A model generated the notes under the pieces. That model saw only the letters and a list, made by a program, of their open reading frames with translations, was not told the DNA's origin and searched no databases. Made by a program: the position numbers and the translations under genes. A stretch of 64,000 nt of DNA, from assembly GCA_025356335.1 (NCBI GenBank), contig JANXUF010000133.1:62001-126000 (forward strand), written 5' to 3'. Below are positions 35,220 through 43,446 of this stretch, piece by piece. This DNA is from Actinomycetes bacterium (lineage in GTDB: Bacteria; Actinomycetota; Acidimicrobiia; Acidimicrobiales; Ilumatobacteraceae). Positions within the stretch are counted from its first letter, which is position 1. The number at the start of each line of letters is the position of its first letter.

Positions 35220-36829
35220 TGACGACTGCTATCCCGGCCGATCTGCTGGAACGCGTCGAGGAATGGCAACGTGTCGATCCCGACCCTGACACACGCGAAG
35301 AACTGGGTGGCCTCGTCGCTACCGGCGATGTGGCCGGTCTGCAGGATCGCTTCTCGGAGCGGTTGCAGTTCGGCACTGCCGGTCTGCGCGGGGCGATCGG
35401 CGCCGGCCCGAACCGTATGAACCGTGTCATCGTCAGGCGGGCAGCGTGGGGGCTGTTGAGCTATCTGCTCGACACCGTCCCCGATGTCGCCGCTGCCGGG
35501 GTCGTCATCGGGTACGACGCTCGCAAGAACAGCGACGTCTTCGCATTCGACACAGCGGCTGTGGCGGCGTCATTGGGGGTTCGTGCACTTCTGCTGCCGG
35601 CACTGCTTCCGACACCGATACTTGCATTTGCAACTACTGAGTTGGCGGCCGGTGCCGGCGTGATGGTGACCGCCTCGCACAACCCTCCTGCGGACAATGG
35701 ATACAAGGTCTATCTCGGAGACGGCGCGCAGATCGTGCCGCCTCACGACTCGCTGATCTCCGACTGGATCGATCGCGCGCCCGCCGACGTTCCTGTTTCC
35801 GAGCTCGACGATCCACTGATCGAACGACTCGACGATTCGATCGTCGGCACGTACCTCTCGACAATCCCGACATCGCCGTCGGTCGATCTGACGATCGCCT
35901 ACACACCGCTGCACGGTGTCGGCGGAGCGACGCTCCACGCCGCCTTCGCACATGCAGGCATCACCTCCCCGGTCGTCGTCGCCGAGCAATTCGTCCCGGA
36001 TGGCACGTTCCCCACCGTCTCGTTCCCGAACCCCGAGGAGCCAGGGGCGATGGACCTGCTGCTCGCTCTCGCCGCTGACATCGACGCCGACATCGCCATT
36101 GCCAACGATCCGGACGCCGACCGTTTCGCAGCCGCGATCCCAACACCCGACGGTGGCTGGAGGCGGCTCGGCGGCGACGAGATCGGCTGGCTGTTCGCCG
36201 ACTACATCCTGCGCACGACGTCCGGTGACGATCGGCTCGTGATCACGACTGTGGTGTCGTCGACGCTGCTCAGTCAGATGGCGGCGGAGTTCGGCGTGCA
36301 CTGCGCCGAGACCTTCACCGGGTTCAAGTGGATCGCCCGCACGATCCTCGATCATCCCGACGAGCACTTCGTCCTCGGGTACGAGCAGGCGCTCGGCTAC
36401 CTCGTCGCTCAGCGCCCGCTCGACAAGGACGGGATCTCTGCCGCCGTGATGTTCGCCAGGATCGCCGCCGAGGCCAAAGCAGCCGGCGAGACGCTGCAGT
36501 CGCGCCTCGATGGTTTCGCCGCGAGGTACGGAATGCATGTGATGGGGGAGCGTTCGTTGCGGATGGCCCCTGCCGACGGTGCCGCACTGGTTGCCTCGTT
36601 GCGCGCCGATCCTCCGACGGTGATCGGCGATTCGCGGGTCACCCAGGTGCAGTGGTTCGAAGAAGCCGGGCTGTTGCGGTTCCAGTTGGGCGACAGCGCC
36701 AGGGTGCAGATCCGCCCGAGCGGCACGGAGCCGAAGGTCAAGCTCTACGCCGAAGTCATCGGCGCCCCCGGCGACCGGCCTGACCCCGCCCCGCTCCTCG
36801 ACGCCCTCTCCGCCCTCCTAGCAAACTGA
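35219..36829 (+). CDS. phospho-sugar mutase (phosphoglucomutase/phosphomannomutase/phosphopentomutase type)
   Basis: Alpha-D-phosphohexomutase family, 536 residues. The phosphoserine is in TASHNP (Ser143), the metal loop is NDPDADRFA near 285-293, the sugar loop GYEQALGYLV near 385 and the phosphate loop RPSGTEPKVK near 502. The length and GTAGLRG start (52-58) place it with PGM2-like enzymes, which include phosphopentomutases. It has a clear Shine-Dalgarno (ACGGAGG) just before tandem ATGs at 35216 and 35219; the second has the better spacing. Its stop codon lies within repeat copy B. Confidence 0.92.
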   Translation: MTTAIPADLLERVEEWQRVDPDPDTREELGGLVATGDVAGLQDRFSERLQFGTAGLRGAIGAGPNRMNRVIVRRAAWGLLSYLLDTVPDVAAAGVVIGYDARKNSDVFAFDTAAVAASLGVRALLLPALLPTPILAFATTELAAGAGVMVTASHNPPADNGYKVYLGDGAQIVPPHDSLISDWIDRAPADVPVSELDDPLIERLDDSIVGTYLSTIPTSPSVDLTIAYTPLHGVGGATLHAAFAHAGITSPVVVAEQFVPDGTFPTVSFPNPEEPGAMDLLLALAADIDADIAIANDPDADRFAAAIPTPDGGWRRLGGDEIGWLFADYILRTTSGDDRLVITTVVSSTLLSQMAAEFGVHCAETFTGFKWIARTILDHPDEHFVLGYEQALGYLVAQRPLDKDGISAAVMFARIAAEAKAAGETLQSRLDGFAARYGMHVMGERSLRMAPADGAALVASLRADPPTVIGDSRVTQVQWFEEAGLLRFQLGDSARVQIRPSGTEPKVKLYAEVIGAPGDRPDPAPLLDALSALLAN

Positions 36830-36872
36830 GTCCACCTACCCGCCACTTTTGACGGCAAACGGACCGAGGAAC
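36823..36872. repeat. intergenic repeat copy B, left inverted copy flanking the AbiEi/DUF559-like gene
   Basis: A 50-base element beginning AAACTGAGTCCACC, containing CCGCCACTTTTGACGG (stem CCGCCA with one mismatch) and ending ACCGAGGAAC. It is 45/50 identical to the reverse complement of 37874-37923. The TGA stop of the mutase gene lies inside its first bases. Confidence 0.8.
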
Positions 36873-36914
36873 GTCGAACTTCCGTTTCGCATCACCCGGT
36901 GCACACATAGGCGC

Positions 36915-37865
36915 ATGGGATTTTCCACCGAGCAGCTCGAGCTGCTTTCGCAACAACATTGGAATGCGTCCGTCGAGCAATTGGTGGGCGTTGGAATGTC
37001 GATGAGGACAATTGAGCGCTATCGCCGCTCCGGCCTGCTCGCAACGGTCCTGCCGGGTGTCGTTCGGCTTGCGGCCGCACAGGATGGCGACGTCGGCCGA
37101 AACGTTGCAGCGTTGCTGTACATCGGTGGTCTGAGTGGCCTCACTACGCAATCCGCTGGCCAGATCTACGGCCTGCGGCGGATGCGCTCTCGCCTGGTTC
37201 ACGTGATGGTCAAAGAACCGCGCAAACCCCGGGCAGCGCCATGGATTCAGATACACCGCAGCAGTTGGTTCGAACCGGATGACGTCGTCGATCGGCCCGG
37301 AGGTCTGAAGGTCATCGAGCCGATGCGGCTGCTCTTCGAGTTCGCCGCAACTTTCCCGAAGGACAGGTTCCGGAGTGCAGCGGAGGACATGTGGCACCAA
37401 CAGTTGATCGATCCACGATCGGCCGCCGATTTCCTCCAGAAGGTTCGCCGTCAGGGGCGCACCGGCGTGCAAAGGTTCGAGGAGTGGCTGGAGAAGACGA
37501 ATGGTCGGACCACGGCGATGATGAGCGCGCTCGAGACAGATCTGCTTGATGCGATCGAGCGGCTCGGTCTGCCGACCCCGGCACGCCAGCACCCATTGCA
37601 GCTGCCGTCCGGTAGGGAAATCCGGATCGATCTTGCGTTTCCGGAGATCGCTCTTGGCGTGGAACCGGGTGGCTCGTGGTGGCACGGCGGGAACGTACGG
37701 ATGCGGCAGGACTACGGCAGGGACCTCGAGTGTGCAGCGATCGGCTGGCAGATCATTCGGTTCGACGAGGAACAGATGAAGGACGCGAGCTGGTGCGCCA
37801 ACCAGGTACGCAACGCGTACCGGGCTCGTTCTCGAACGCGGGAATATCGGCCGCCGGCAGCATGA
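36915..37865 (+). CDS. AbiEi-like N-terminus plus DUF559 (Vsr-like PD-(D/E)XK) domain protein
   Basis: A 316-residue protein. The N-terminal part (about 15-55: LVGVGMSMRTIERYRRSGLL then VLPGVVRLA) resembles the winged helix of AbiEi-type antitoxins. The C-terminal 100 residues resemble DUF559, a Vsr-like nuclease fold: ETDLLDAIERLGLP, then IRIDLAFP with Asp229, VEPGG with Glu240, and GWQIIRFDEEQ. Base composition looks lower in GC than the neighbours (a sampled 60-base stretch is 55 percent). The gene sits alone between the inverted repeats B and C, as a cassette would. No AbiEii toxin is adjacent. A defence or DNA-repair role is possible but unproven. Confidence 0.8.
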   Translation: MGFSTEQLELLSQQHWNASVEQLVGVGMSMRTIERYRRSGLLATVLPGVVRLAAAQDGDVGRNVAALLYIGGLSGLTTQSAGQIYGLRRMRSRLVHVMVKEPRKPRAAPWIQIHRSSWFEPDDVVDRPGGLKVIEPMRLLFEFAATFPKDRFRSAAEDMWHQQLIDPRSAADFLQKVRRQGRTGVQRFEEWLEKTNGRTTAMMSALETDLLDAIERLGLPTPARQHPLQLPSGREIRIDLAFPEIALGVEPGGSWWHGGNVRMRQDYGRDLECAAIGWQIIRFDEEQMKDASWCANQVRNAYRARSRTREYRPPAA

Positions 37866-37873
37866 GACGAGCG

Positions 37874-37923
37874 GTTCTTCGGCCCGTTTGCCGCCAAAAG
37901 TGGCGGGGCGGTGGACTCAGTTT
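37874..37923. repeat. intergenic repeat copy C, right inverted copy
   Basis: Read on the minus strand it starts AAACTGAGTCCACC, has a perfect hairpin CCGCCA-CTTT-TGGCGG and ends GCCGAAGAAC. It matches copy B at 45 of 50 positions in opposite orientation. It adjoins the TAG stop of upp and could also act as a terminator for upp or for the cassette gene. Confidence 0.8.
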
Positions 37924-38577
37924 CTAGTTTGCGGTGGTTGCGGGGCCGAACTGGCGGTCGCCGGCATCGCCGAGGCCGGGGACGATGAAGGCCTTCTCGT
38001 TGAGGTGCGAATCGATGGAGGCGGTGACGATGTGCATGTCGAGGCGAGTGGAGCGCATGTGCTCGATGCCCTCCGGAGCGGCGAGCACGCAGACGGCGAC
38101 AATGGGCGGCGTGGCGCCTCGCTCGATCAACATACGGACCGTGTACTCGAGCGAACCACCGGTCGCCAGCATCGGGTCGAGGACGATGATCGGCCGGTTG
38201 CTCATGATCTCCGGCAGCTTGGAGACGTACGGGATCGGGGCGAACGTCTGCTCGTCGCGGGCCAAGCCGATGAAGCCGGCGTCTGCATCCGGCAGCAGCC
38301 GCAATGCTCCGTCCAACAGGCCGAGGCCGGCACGTAGCACCGGTACGAGGACCGGCTGGCCGGCGAGTGCCCGCGCCGATGCAGTTGCCAGCGGCGTCTC
38401 CACCGTCGTGTCGACGGTCGGCAGCGAACGGGTTGCCTCGTAGACGAGCATCTCTCCGAGTTCGGCGAGCGCTTGGCGGAATCCGGAACTCGGCGTCGCT
38501 TTGTCGCGGAGCTTGGCGAGGCGCTCGGCGACGAGCGGATGATCGACGACGGTGACGGAGAATTTTGCTTCGGTCAT
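37924..38577 (-). CDS. upp: uracil phosphoribosyltransferase
   Basis: Converts uracil and PRPP to UMP in pyrimidine salvage. The 217-residue protein has the UPRT marks VPVLRAGLGLLDGAL (about 76-90), the PRPP loop VLDPMLATGGS (near 131-141) and the uracil-binding AFIVPGLGDAGDRQFG at the C-terminus. The start MTEAKFSV gives normal length; a frame opening at 38595 would add six residues. The stop abuts repeat C. Confidence 0.96.
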   Translation of the reverse strand: MTEAKFSVTVVDHPLVAERLAKLRDKATPSSGFRQALAELGEMLVYEATRSLPTVDTTVETPLATASARALAGQPVLVPVLRAGLGLLDGALRLLPDADAGFIGLARDEQTFAPIPYVSKLPEIMSNRPIIVLDPMLATGGSLEYTVRMLIERGATPPIVAVCVLAAPEGIEHMRSTRLDMHIVTASIDSHLNEKAFIVPGLGDAGDRQFGPATTAN

Positions 38578-38635
38578 GGCCGTCCATCGTGGCACGCAGC
38601 ACCTGGTGCGCCAGCTATTCGGGACGGACGAGGAT

Positions 38636-38690
38636 TCAGTGGACCAATTTGCACCGCCGGCGGTGCACCAGTGGACTCAGTTCGTTCGGG
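38636..38690. repeat. intergenic hairpin repeat, copy D
   Basis: On the minus strand it reads ACTGAGTCCAC, then a perfect 18-bp palindrome (TGCACCGCC and GGCGGTGCA, 38650-38667), then GGTCCACTGAAT. It matches copy A in head, hairpin arms and tail. It lies between divergent upp and the DUF1185 gene, so it is not a terminator there. Confidence 0.7.
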
Positions 38691-38708
38691 AGGGGCGATA
38701 CTAAGGGG

Positions 38709-39314
38709 ATGGTTGAGCCTGTCGTCCGCAAGATCCATCTCGTCACCGAACTCGTGCTGCACGACGGGGGCCCGCCGCTGGAGATCGCCGCCAAGCGGGG
38801 CGCGATCAGCGCCGTCGTCGCCAACCCGTACGCCGGAAGACATCAGCCCGATCTGACCGAGTGGATGGATTCGCTGACAGGCCTTGGCGTGATCCTCGCC
38901 TCCGAACTGCGCGACACGCTGATCGGCGGCGGTGAGGGACGGCGTATCGAGGGCTACGGAAAAGGTGCCATCGTCGGTGTCAACGGCGAGCTGGAGATGA
39001 CTGCCGTGTGGCACGGTCCTGGCGGTGCCGGCCTTCGCGTCGCCCTCGCCGACGCCACGGGTCAACAACCCAAGGCGATGGTCCCCTCGACGACGAAGGT
39101 CGGCAACCTCGGCAGCCAGATCGACATCCCGATGGTCTACCTCCATGCCAGCTACCTGCGCTCGCACTACGACGTCATCCCGGTCGTCGTGCCGGATGCG
39201 CCGCGGCCGGACGAGGTGGTCTACACGCTCGTGATGACGACCGGCGGCCGACCACATCACCGCATCGGCGGCTTCACGATGGACGAGGTCGTCGGCTCCG
39301 ACGGCCTCCGCTGA
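38709..39314 (+). CDS. DUF1185 (amino acid synthesis family) protein, copy 1
   Basis: A 201-residue member of PF06684, a family known to have a variant of the AroH-type chorismate-mutase fold but with no proven reaction. Shared with the copy at 41327-41896 are the segments AVVANPYAGR (cf. AVLENPFAGS), YGKGAIVGVNGELE (cf. YGKGVIVGTNGELE), the TTKVGNLGSQIDIPMVY stretch (cf. GRPGTTLDIPLHY) and a GGRPHHRIGGFT end (cf. GGRPLPRVGGLT). It is followed by the cysteine-hydrolase gene on the same strand and faces the enamidase operon. A role in the same degradation pathway is inferred from position and from the paralogue. Confidence 0.87.
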   Translation: MVEPVVRKIHLVTELVLHDGGPPLEIAAKRGAISAVVANPYAGRHQPDLTEWMDSLTGLGVILASELRDTLIGGGEGRRIEGYGKGAIVGVNGELEMTAVWHGPGGAGLRVALADATGQQPKAMVPSTTKVGNLGSQIDIPMVYLHASYLRSHYDVIPVVVPDAPRPDEVVYTLVMTTGGRPHHRIGGFTMDEVVGSDGLR

Positions 39315-39345
39315 TCGCCTGACGAGTGAGGTCGAACGTTCGAGA

Positions 39346-40032
39346 GTGCAGGCAGCGGCCGGCGACGATAGCGCCGATCTGTCGCTCCGTCCGATGACAC
39401 CTTTCCCCGAGGATCCGTCGCCGTCGGCTCCGGATCCTTCGCCGTCGCCGTCGCCGGATCCTTCGCCGTCGCCGGATCCTTCGCCGTCGTCACCGTGGCT
39501 CGTGGTGATCGACATGCAGACGATTTTCGGCGACGCGTCGAGCCCGTGGTGCGCTGCCGGCTTCGACGAGATCGTGCCGCGCATCGTCGAACTGGCGGAG
39601 CACTTCGGGCAGCGCGTCGTCTTCACCCGCTATCTCGCGCCGCCCGTCCCATCGGGCTCGTGGATCGCCTACTTCCAACAGTGGCCGTTCGCCCTGCGTG
39701 CTCACACCGATCCGTTGTTCGAGCTGGTCGAGCCGTTCGCCGGTCTCGTCCATCACCTCGAGGATCGTGAGAGCTTCGGCAAGTGGGATGCGTCGATGAG
39801 CGAGTTGATCGGCAGCGGCGGCGAGATCTACGTCGTCGGAGTGGCAACCGAGTGCTGCGTGCTGATGACCGTCCTCGCCGCCGCCGACGACGGAACAACG
39901 GTCCACGTCGTCGCCGATGCCTGTGCCGGCGGAACGACCGACAGCCACCGAGCGGCCCTCGAGATCATGGCGCTCTACGGTCCGCAGGTCACCCTCACCA
40001 CCTCGGAAGCTGTGCTGCTCGGCACCGGCTGA
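39346..40032 (+). CDS. cysteine hydrolase (isochorismatase-like)
   Basis: Isochorismatase-fold amidohydrolase with the Asp-Lys-Cys triad: Asp in VVIDMQTIFG (near 54-63), Lys in ESFGKWDAS (near 140) and the nucleophile in GVATECCVL (near 170). Relatives include nicotinamidase, ureidoacrylate and maleamate amidases. The first 50 residues are a Pro/Ser/Asp tract (DPSPSPSPDPSPS) from in-frame tandem repeats in the DNA and are not part of the fold. The GTG at 39346 is used; an ATG at 39394 would remove 16 residues. Its place in the DUF1185/enamidase region hints at an amide-bond step in the pathway. Confidence 0.83.
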   Translation: MQAAAGDDSADLSLRPMTPFPEDPSPSAPDPSPSPSPDPSPSPDPSPSSPWLVVIDMQTIFGDASSPWCAAGFDEIVPRIVELAEHFGQRVVFTRYLAPPVPSGSWIAYFQQWPFALRAHTDPLFELVEPFAGLVHHLEDRESFGKWDASMSELIGSGGEIYVVGVATECCVLMTVLAAADDGTTVHVVADACAGGTTDSHRAALEIMALYGPQVTLTTSEAVLLGTG

Positions 40033-40130
40033 GGCGAGCGCACTGGCAGCCGGACGCCGCCGGCTGGTTGCGAGGGCGGCAAGAGATGGCAACATGGGGC
40101 TGGCAGCGTCGGCGTTGGCCGGCCGTGCTG

Positions 40131-41330
40131 TCAGCGGGCGGCGGTGAAGGTGATCGAGCGCATCGGCGGCGGCGTGTTGCGGCTCTTGCTGACGACGATC
40201 ACGCCGTCGATGATGGCGAAGGCCAGCGCCAGGGTGTCACCGATCTCCAATGCCTCCATCGCCGTCTTGGCCTGCGAGCCGAGTGGGGCATCGACGATCA
40301 ACAGGTCGGCTTCAGCGCCGATCGCAAGACGGCCGTTGGCGTCGCTGTGCAGGTCGGCGACGTTGCCCGTCGCCAGTGCCACCGCAGTCGGCCCGTCGAT
40401 CAACCCGAGCGACGCTGCGGAGGCGATCACCCTGAGCATACCGAGCGGCTGGACTCCGGAACCGGCAGGGCAGTCGGTCCCGGCAACGACGCGGTGCAAC
40501 TCGTTGCGTTCCCGGGCCAGATCGACGATCCTGCCGAGCATCGTGATGTTGCCGTTGTGGACGATCTCGATGCGTGCATCGGTCCGTTCGAGAATCGCCA
40601 CGACGTCGTCGATACCGAGGCTCGTCGGTCCACCGTTGACATGGCCGGCGACGTCCGGCTGCACCTCGATGACGAAGTCGGCACCGATCACGCCGCTCCC
40701 GGGGATCGACGCACCGCCGGTGTGCACCATCACCTTCATCTGTCGGGCCTGCGCCCAACGAGTCATCTGCGCTGCCTCTGTCGGGTCCTTGACGCCGGAA
40801 ATTCCGATCTCTCCGACGAGCCGGCAGCCGGCCTGGGCGAGATCCTCGAAGTCCTGCTCGACGAGACCTGGCTCGAGCAGTACAGCGCCTGCGTGCACCT
40901 TGACGCCGGACGGACGCGCATTGTCGAAACTGAGGTGCGCGAGCAGCGCGAGCGCCTTGACGCCTGCAGGCGTCGTCGGCCTGCCGGGGAGGTGTGGTTC
41001 GCCCGCCGAATACATCGTCGTCACGCCGCCGTGGAGGCACGACTCGATGAAGTCGACCGTCTTCTGCCGCGGGGTGAAGTCGCCGAACACCGGATGCACA
41101 TGGTTGTCGGCCATACCGGGCATGACGGTCGCACCGCCGGCGTCGATCACCGCCACCCCGTCGGGGATCTGCAGATCACCGGCCATGCCGATGCCGGTGA
41201 TGATCCCGTCCTGCACGACCAGCGTGTCGCCGTCGAGCAATGGCGCGCCGAGGATGCCGGACACCAGCATGCCGATATTCGCGATCACGAGCGGCTTGCC
41301 CGACGTCGGGGCTGCGGCAGTGACGCTCAT
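40131..41330 (-). CDS. ena: enamidase (amidohydrolase superfamily)
   Basis: Expected to open the ring of 1,4,5,6-tetrahydro-6-oxonicotinate, giving 2-formylglutarate and ammonia. The 399-residue protein resembles, as I recall the sequence, the Eubacterium barkeri enamidase along its length, for example PRQKTVDFIESCLHGGVTTM (88-107), SAGEPHLPGRP and the SRNTPP end. Likely metal ligands are His77 and His79 (DNHVHP), Glu164 (VGEIG), His193 (MVHTGG), His220 (AGHVNGGP) and Asp286 (AGTDCPAG). The ATG overlaps the stop of the DUF1185 copy 2 gene. Another cyclic-amide or imide hydrolase is the alternative, but the 6-hydroxynicotinate-reductase gene nearby favours enamidase. Confidence 0.85.
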   Translation of the reverse strand: MSVTAAAPTSGKPLVIANIGMLVSGILGAPLLDGDTLVVQDGIITGIGMAGDLQIPDGVAVIDAGGATVMPGMADNHVHPVFGDFTPRQKTVDFIESCLHGGVTTMYSAGEPHLPGRPTTPAGVKALALLAHLSFDNARPSGVKVHAGAVLLEPGLVEQDFEDLAQAGCRLVGEIGISGVKDPTEAAQMTRWAQARQMKVMVHTGGASIPGSGVIGADFVIEVQPDVAGHVNGGPTSLGIDDVVAILERTDARIEIVHNGNITMLGRIVDLARERNELHRVVAGTDCPAGSGVQPLGMLRVIASAASLGLIDGPTAVALATGNVADLHSDANGRLAIGAEADLLIVDAPLGSQAKTAMEALEIGDTLALAFAIIDGVIVVSKSRNTPPPMRSITFTAAR

Positions 41331-41896
41331 CGCAATCCGTCCTTTCGTTCGGCGTCTTCGATCGTCAGGCCACCGACACGAGGCAGCGGTCTGCCACCAT
41401 TGCTCACCGCGACGGCGAGTACGAGTTGATCAGCTGTCGGGGATTCGGCGATCCGCAGTTCGACGGCGTCGAAGTGGGAACGTACGAACGCGGCATCCTT
41501 GTAGTGCAACGGAATGTCGAGCGTCGTGCCTGGCCTGCCACGCTTCTTCGCTGAGGGGATGATCGCCAGACCTCCGCCGCAGGCTGCCCGCAACGGAACG
41601 CCGAGTTTGGGATGCAGCAGTGCGGCGGCGTGTTCGAGTTCGCCGTTCGTGCCGACGATGACTCCCTTGCCGTACGATTCGACGGCATCGGCGAGAGCGG
41701 CGACGGCCGTCTCGGAGATCTCCCGGCCGATCGACACGCTTGCCTCGATCAGTTCGCCGAGGTCGTCGACGTAGCTCCCGGCGAACGGATTCTCGAGGAC
41801 GGCAGCGGTGATGACCCTGCGGATCGGGCGGTCGAGCAGGCGCCCCATTTCGTACCGGCGCTCGTCGATCAGCGTATGGACGGCGATGACCTTCAT
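41327..41896 (-). CDS. DUF1185 (amino acid synthesis family) protein, copy 2
   Basis: A 189-residue PF06684 protein, paralogous to the 38709-39314 product and shorter at the N-terminus. Shared blocks are listed there; here they read ENPFAGSYVDDLGEL (about 35-49), ESYGKGVIVGTNGELEHA (about 76-93), and GGRPLPRVGGLTIEDAERKDGLR-like end. It is transcribed immediately before, and overlaps, the enamidase gene. A palindrome 18 bases ahead of its start matches one ahead of the molybdenum-hydroxylase operon. The two paralogues may form a mixed oligomer or act on successive intermediates. Confidence 0.87.
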   Translation of the reverse strand: MKVIAVHTLIDERRYEMGRLLDRPIRRVITAAVLENPFAGSYVDDLGELIEASVSIGREISETAVAALADAVESYGKGVIVGTNGELEHAAALLHPKLGVPLRAACGGGLAIIPSAKKRGRPGTTLDIPLHYKDAAFVRSHFDAVELRIAESPTADQLVLAVAVSNGGRPLPRVGGLTIEDAERKDGLR

Positions 41897-41913
41897 CGTC
41901 AGAGAATACCCGA

Positions 41914-41935
41914 GATCACATGTGTACAAGTGATC
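41914..41935. promoter_or_regulatory. operator-like palindrome, site a (before the DUF1185-enamidase pair)
   Basis: GATCAC and GTGATC are inverted around ATGTGTACAA, with 18 of 22 positions symmetric. It lies 18 bases before the DUF1185 copy 2 start and 18 bases after the MarR stop. The 18-base core (41916-41933) shares 15 bases with the core of the site at 48772-48789, including TACAAGTGA. Confidence 0.7.
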
Positions 41936-41953
41936 GCGTCGGCCGTGATCACG

Positions 41954-42388
41954 TCAATCGACAGTCGGATCGGCGATGCGCCGCAACAGGCCGAGGAAGA
42001 GTGCGGTCTCCTCCCGGGTCAACGGAGCGAGCGTCGCCCTGGTGATCGCAGCGGCATGCGGCAGTAACTCCTCGAGAGCAGCGCGACCCGCGGTCGTCAA
42101 TTCGACGACACTGAGTCTCGCATCATCATCGTCTGGTCCTGATTGCACCCAGCCGCGTTGTGTCAAGCGGTTGACCACACCCGTGATCGTCGCCGAATCC
42201 ATTGCCACCAGGCGACCGAGCTGGTTCTGATGGAGGGGACCGTCCGTGCCGAGTTTGACGAGCGTCGCCAATTGTGCCGGTGCAATGCGGGGCACGATCA
42301 TCTGCGAGAAGATCGTCCGATGTCGCTGGTTCGCCTTGCGCAGCAGGAAGCCGACCTGGTCCTCGAGTACGTACTTTCGACGACTCAC
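41954..42388 (-). CDS. MarR family transcriptional regulator of the heterocycle cluster
   Basis: A 144-residue winged-helix regulator, from the GTG at 42388. The frame continues upstream but would add 70 atypical residues. The DNA-binding part is at about 35-105: QLATLVKLGTDGPLHQNQLGRL, then MDSATITGVVNRLTQRGWV and a wing with DDDDARLSVVELT. It sits in the cluster, codirectional with all its minus-strand genes. MarR-type NicR of pseudomonads responds to 6-hydroxynicotinate, so a similar ligand is a natural guess. It is the best candidate to bind the two related palindromes. Confidence 0.88.
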   Translation of the reverse strand: MSRRKYVLEDQVGFLLRKANQRHRTIFSQMIVPRIAPAQLATLVKLGTDGPLHQNQLGRLVAMDSATITGVVNRLTQRGWVQSGPDDDDARLSVVELTTAGRAALEELLPHAAAITRATLAPLTREETALFLGLLRRIADPTVD

Positions 42389-42527
42389 CGCCGCCCCCGT
42401 ATCAGACGGCTCGCCGGTACCCGCCCGGACTTCGACACAGGCCCGGAGCTCGCGACGTTGCAGGGGAACGGCGGCGATCGCAGGGACAGGGACGACATGG
42501 CAGCGACCACCATACGACGTCAGCGAT

Positions 42528-43412
42528 TCAACCTGTCGGCAACCCGGCAGGGCCCAGCAACCGGTTGCCGAAGAGCCGGTGTTGCCCCTCGATTGCACAC
42601 CACTGATCTCCGAGCACGATCAGCGCGGCAGCGATCCGACCACCGTCGACGAGTCGTTCGGCGATCACGCTGCCGTGCCGCACCGCCTCGGTTTGCTCTG
42701 CCATGTCGAGTTCACCAACGGACACCGTCACCAACAGCTCGCCGAGGTCCGAGTCGTGCTGCAACGCGCACGCTGCCTCTCGGCGGATCGAAGGATGTCC
42801 TGGCAGATCGACGGCACTGGCGATGACCGACGCAGCAGCGTCGGCTGCGGCTGCATCGTGAGCGAACACGGTCACGGCGTCGGCGATACCGAGCGAAAAG
42901 CTTCGGCCGCGCCAGCCACTCGTGGCCACACCGCGGACGTCTTCGGCGTCGTTGATGGTGACGGTCCCGCCGAGGCGGCGATCGCTGGCCGGCCCCATCA
43001 GCCCGATGCTGATCGATCGGCCCTCGCCAAGGCCGAAGGCGATGTCGCCGCCATTGTTGACGATCAATCGATCGAGCCCCGCTTGCATCGACTGCTGCAG
43101 GACGTGATCGGCGACGGCGCCGGCGACGGCGGCCATCGGCGTGATGAAGATCTCGCCGAAACCGGACGTTGCGCTGACCATTCTGCTGGCGACGGCGCCG
43201 GCGACAGCGCGACCTGAACCCGTTGGCATCCGCAGTATCGCCAGCTCGGCAACGAGATCGACGAGCACCGTTTGCATGGCGTCGTGTGCAAGAGCGAAGG
43301 CTTCCCGCCGCGCATTCGAACATCCCTCGGCGGTGACGATCAGATCGATGGGTCCGTGCTGCAGGTGCAGTTTGAGCCCGTCAGCGGTGAGCGCAGCGAT
43401 CGGCCTGCTCAT
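42528..43412 (-). CDS. UPF0280 family protein (ApbE superfamily)
   Basis: A 294-residue protein of the UPF0280 family, distantly related to the FAD:protein FMN transferase ApbE. Visible marks are LHLQHGPIDLIVTAEG at the N-terminus, VAGAVADHVL near 97-106, LIVNNGGDIAFGLGEG near 115-130 and GVATSGWRGRSFSLGIADAVTVFA near 162-185; the last resembles the ApbE segment with conserved Ser/Gly and Asp. It is 34 bases downstream of the 6-hydroxynicotinate-reductase gene. One idea is that it flavinylates a partner of that reductase; this is an inference only. It is not recognised as carrying out a known step. Confidence 0.84.
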   Translation of the reverse strand: MSRPIAALTADGLKLHLQHGPIDLIVTAEGCSNARREAFALAHDAMQTVLVDLVAELAILRMPTGSGRAVAGAVASRMVSATSGFGEIFITPMAAVAGAVADHVLQQSMQAGLDRLIVNNGGDIAFGLGEGRSISIGLMGPASDRRLGGTVTINDAEDVRGVATSGWRGRSFSLGIADAVTVFAHDAAAADAAASVIASAVDLPGHPSIRREAACALQHDSDLGELLVTVSVGELDMAEQTEAVRHGSVIAERLVDGGRIAAALIVLGDQWCAIEGQHRLFGNRLLGPAGLPTG

Positions 43413-43446
43413 CGCCGGTCGGCCCGCTCATCGCCCTCCGGCGTGC

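Noticed and set aside
36915-37865. Complete AbiE toxin-antitoxin system
   Set aside because: No nucleotidyltransferase toxin (AbiEii) gene is adjacent; only the antitoxin-like N-terminus is present.
38650-38667. Operator for the DUF1185 copy 1 gene
   Set aside because: The palindrome belongs to the dispersed hairpin repeat family and shares no core with the two MarR-type sites.
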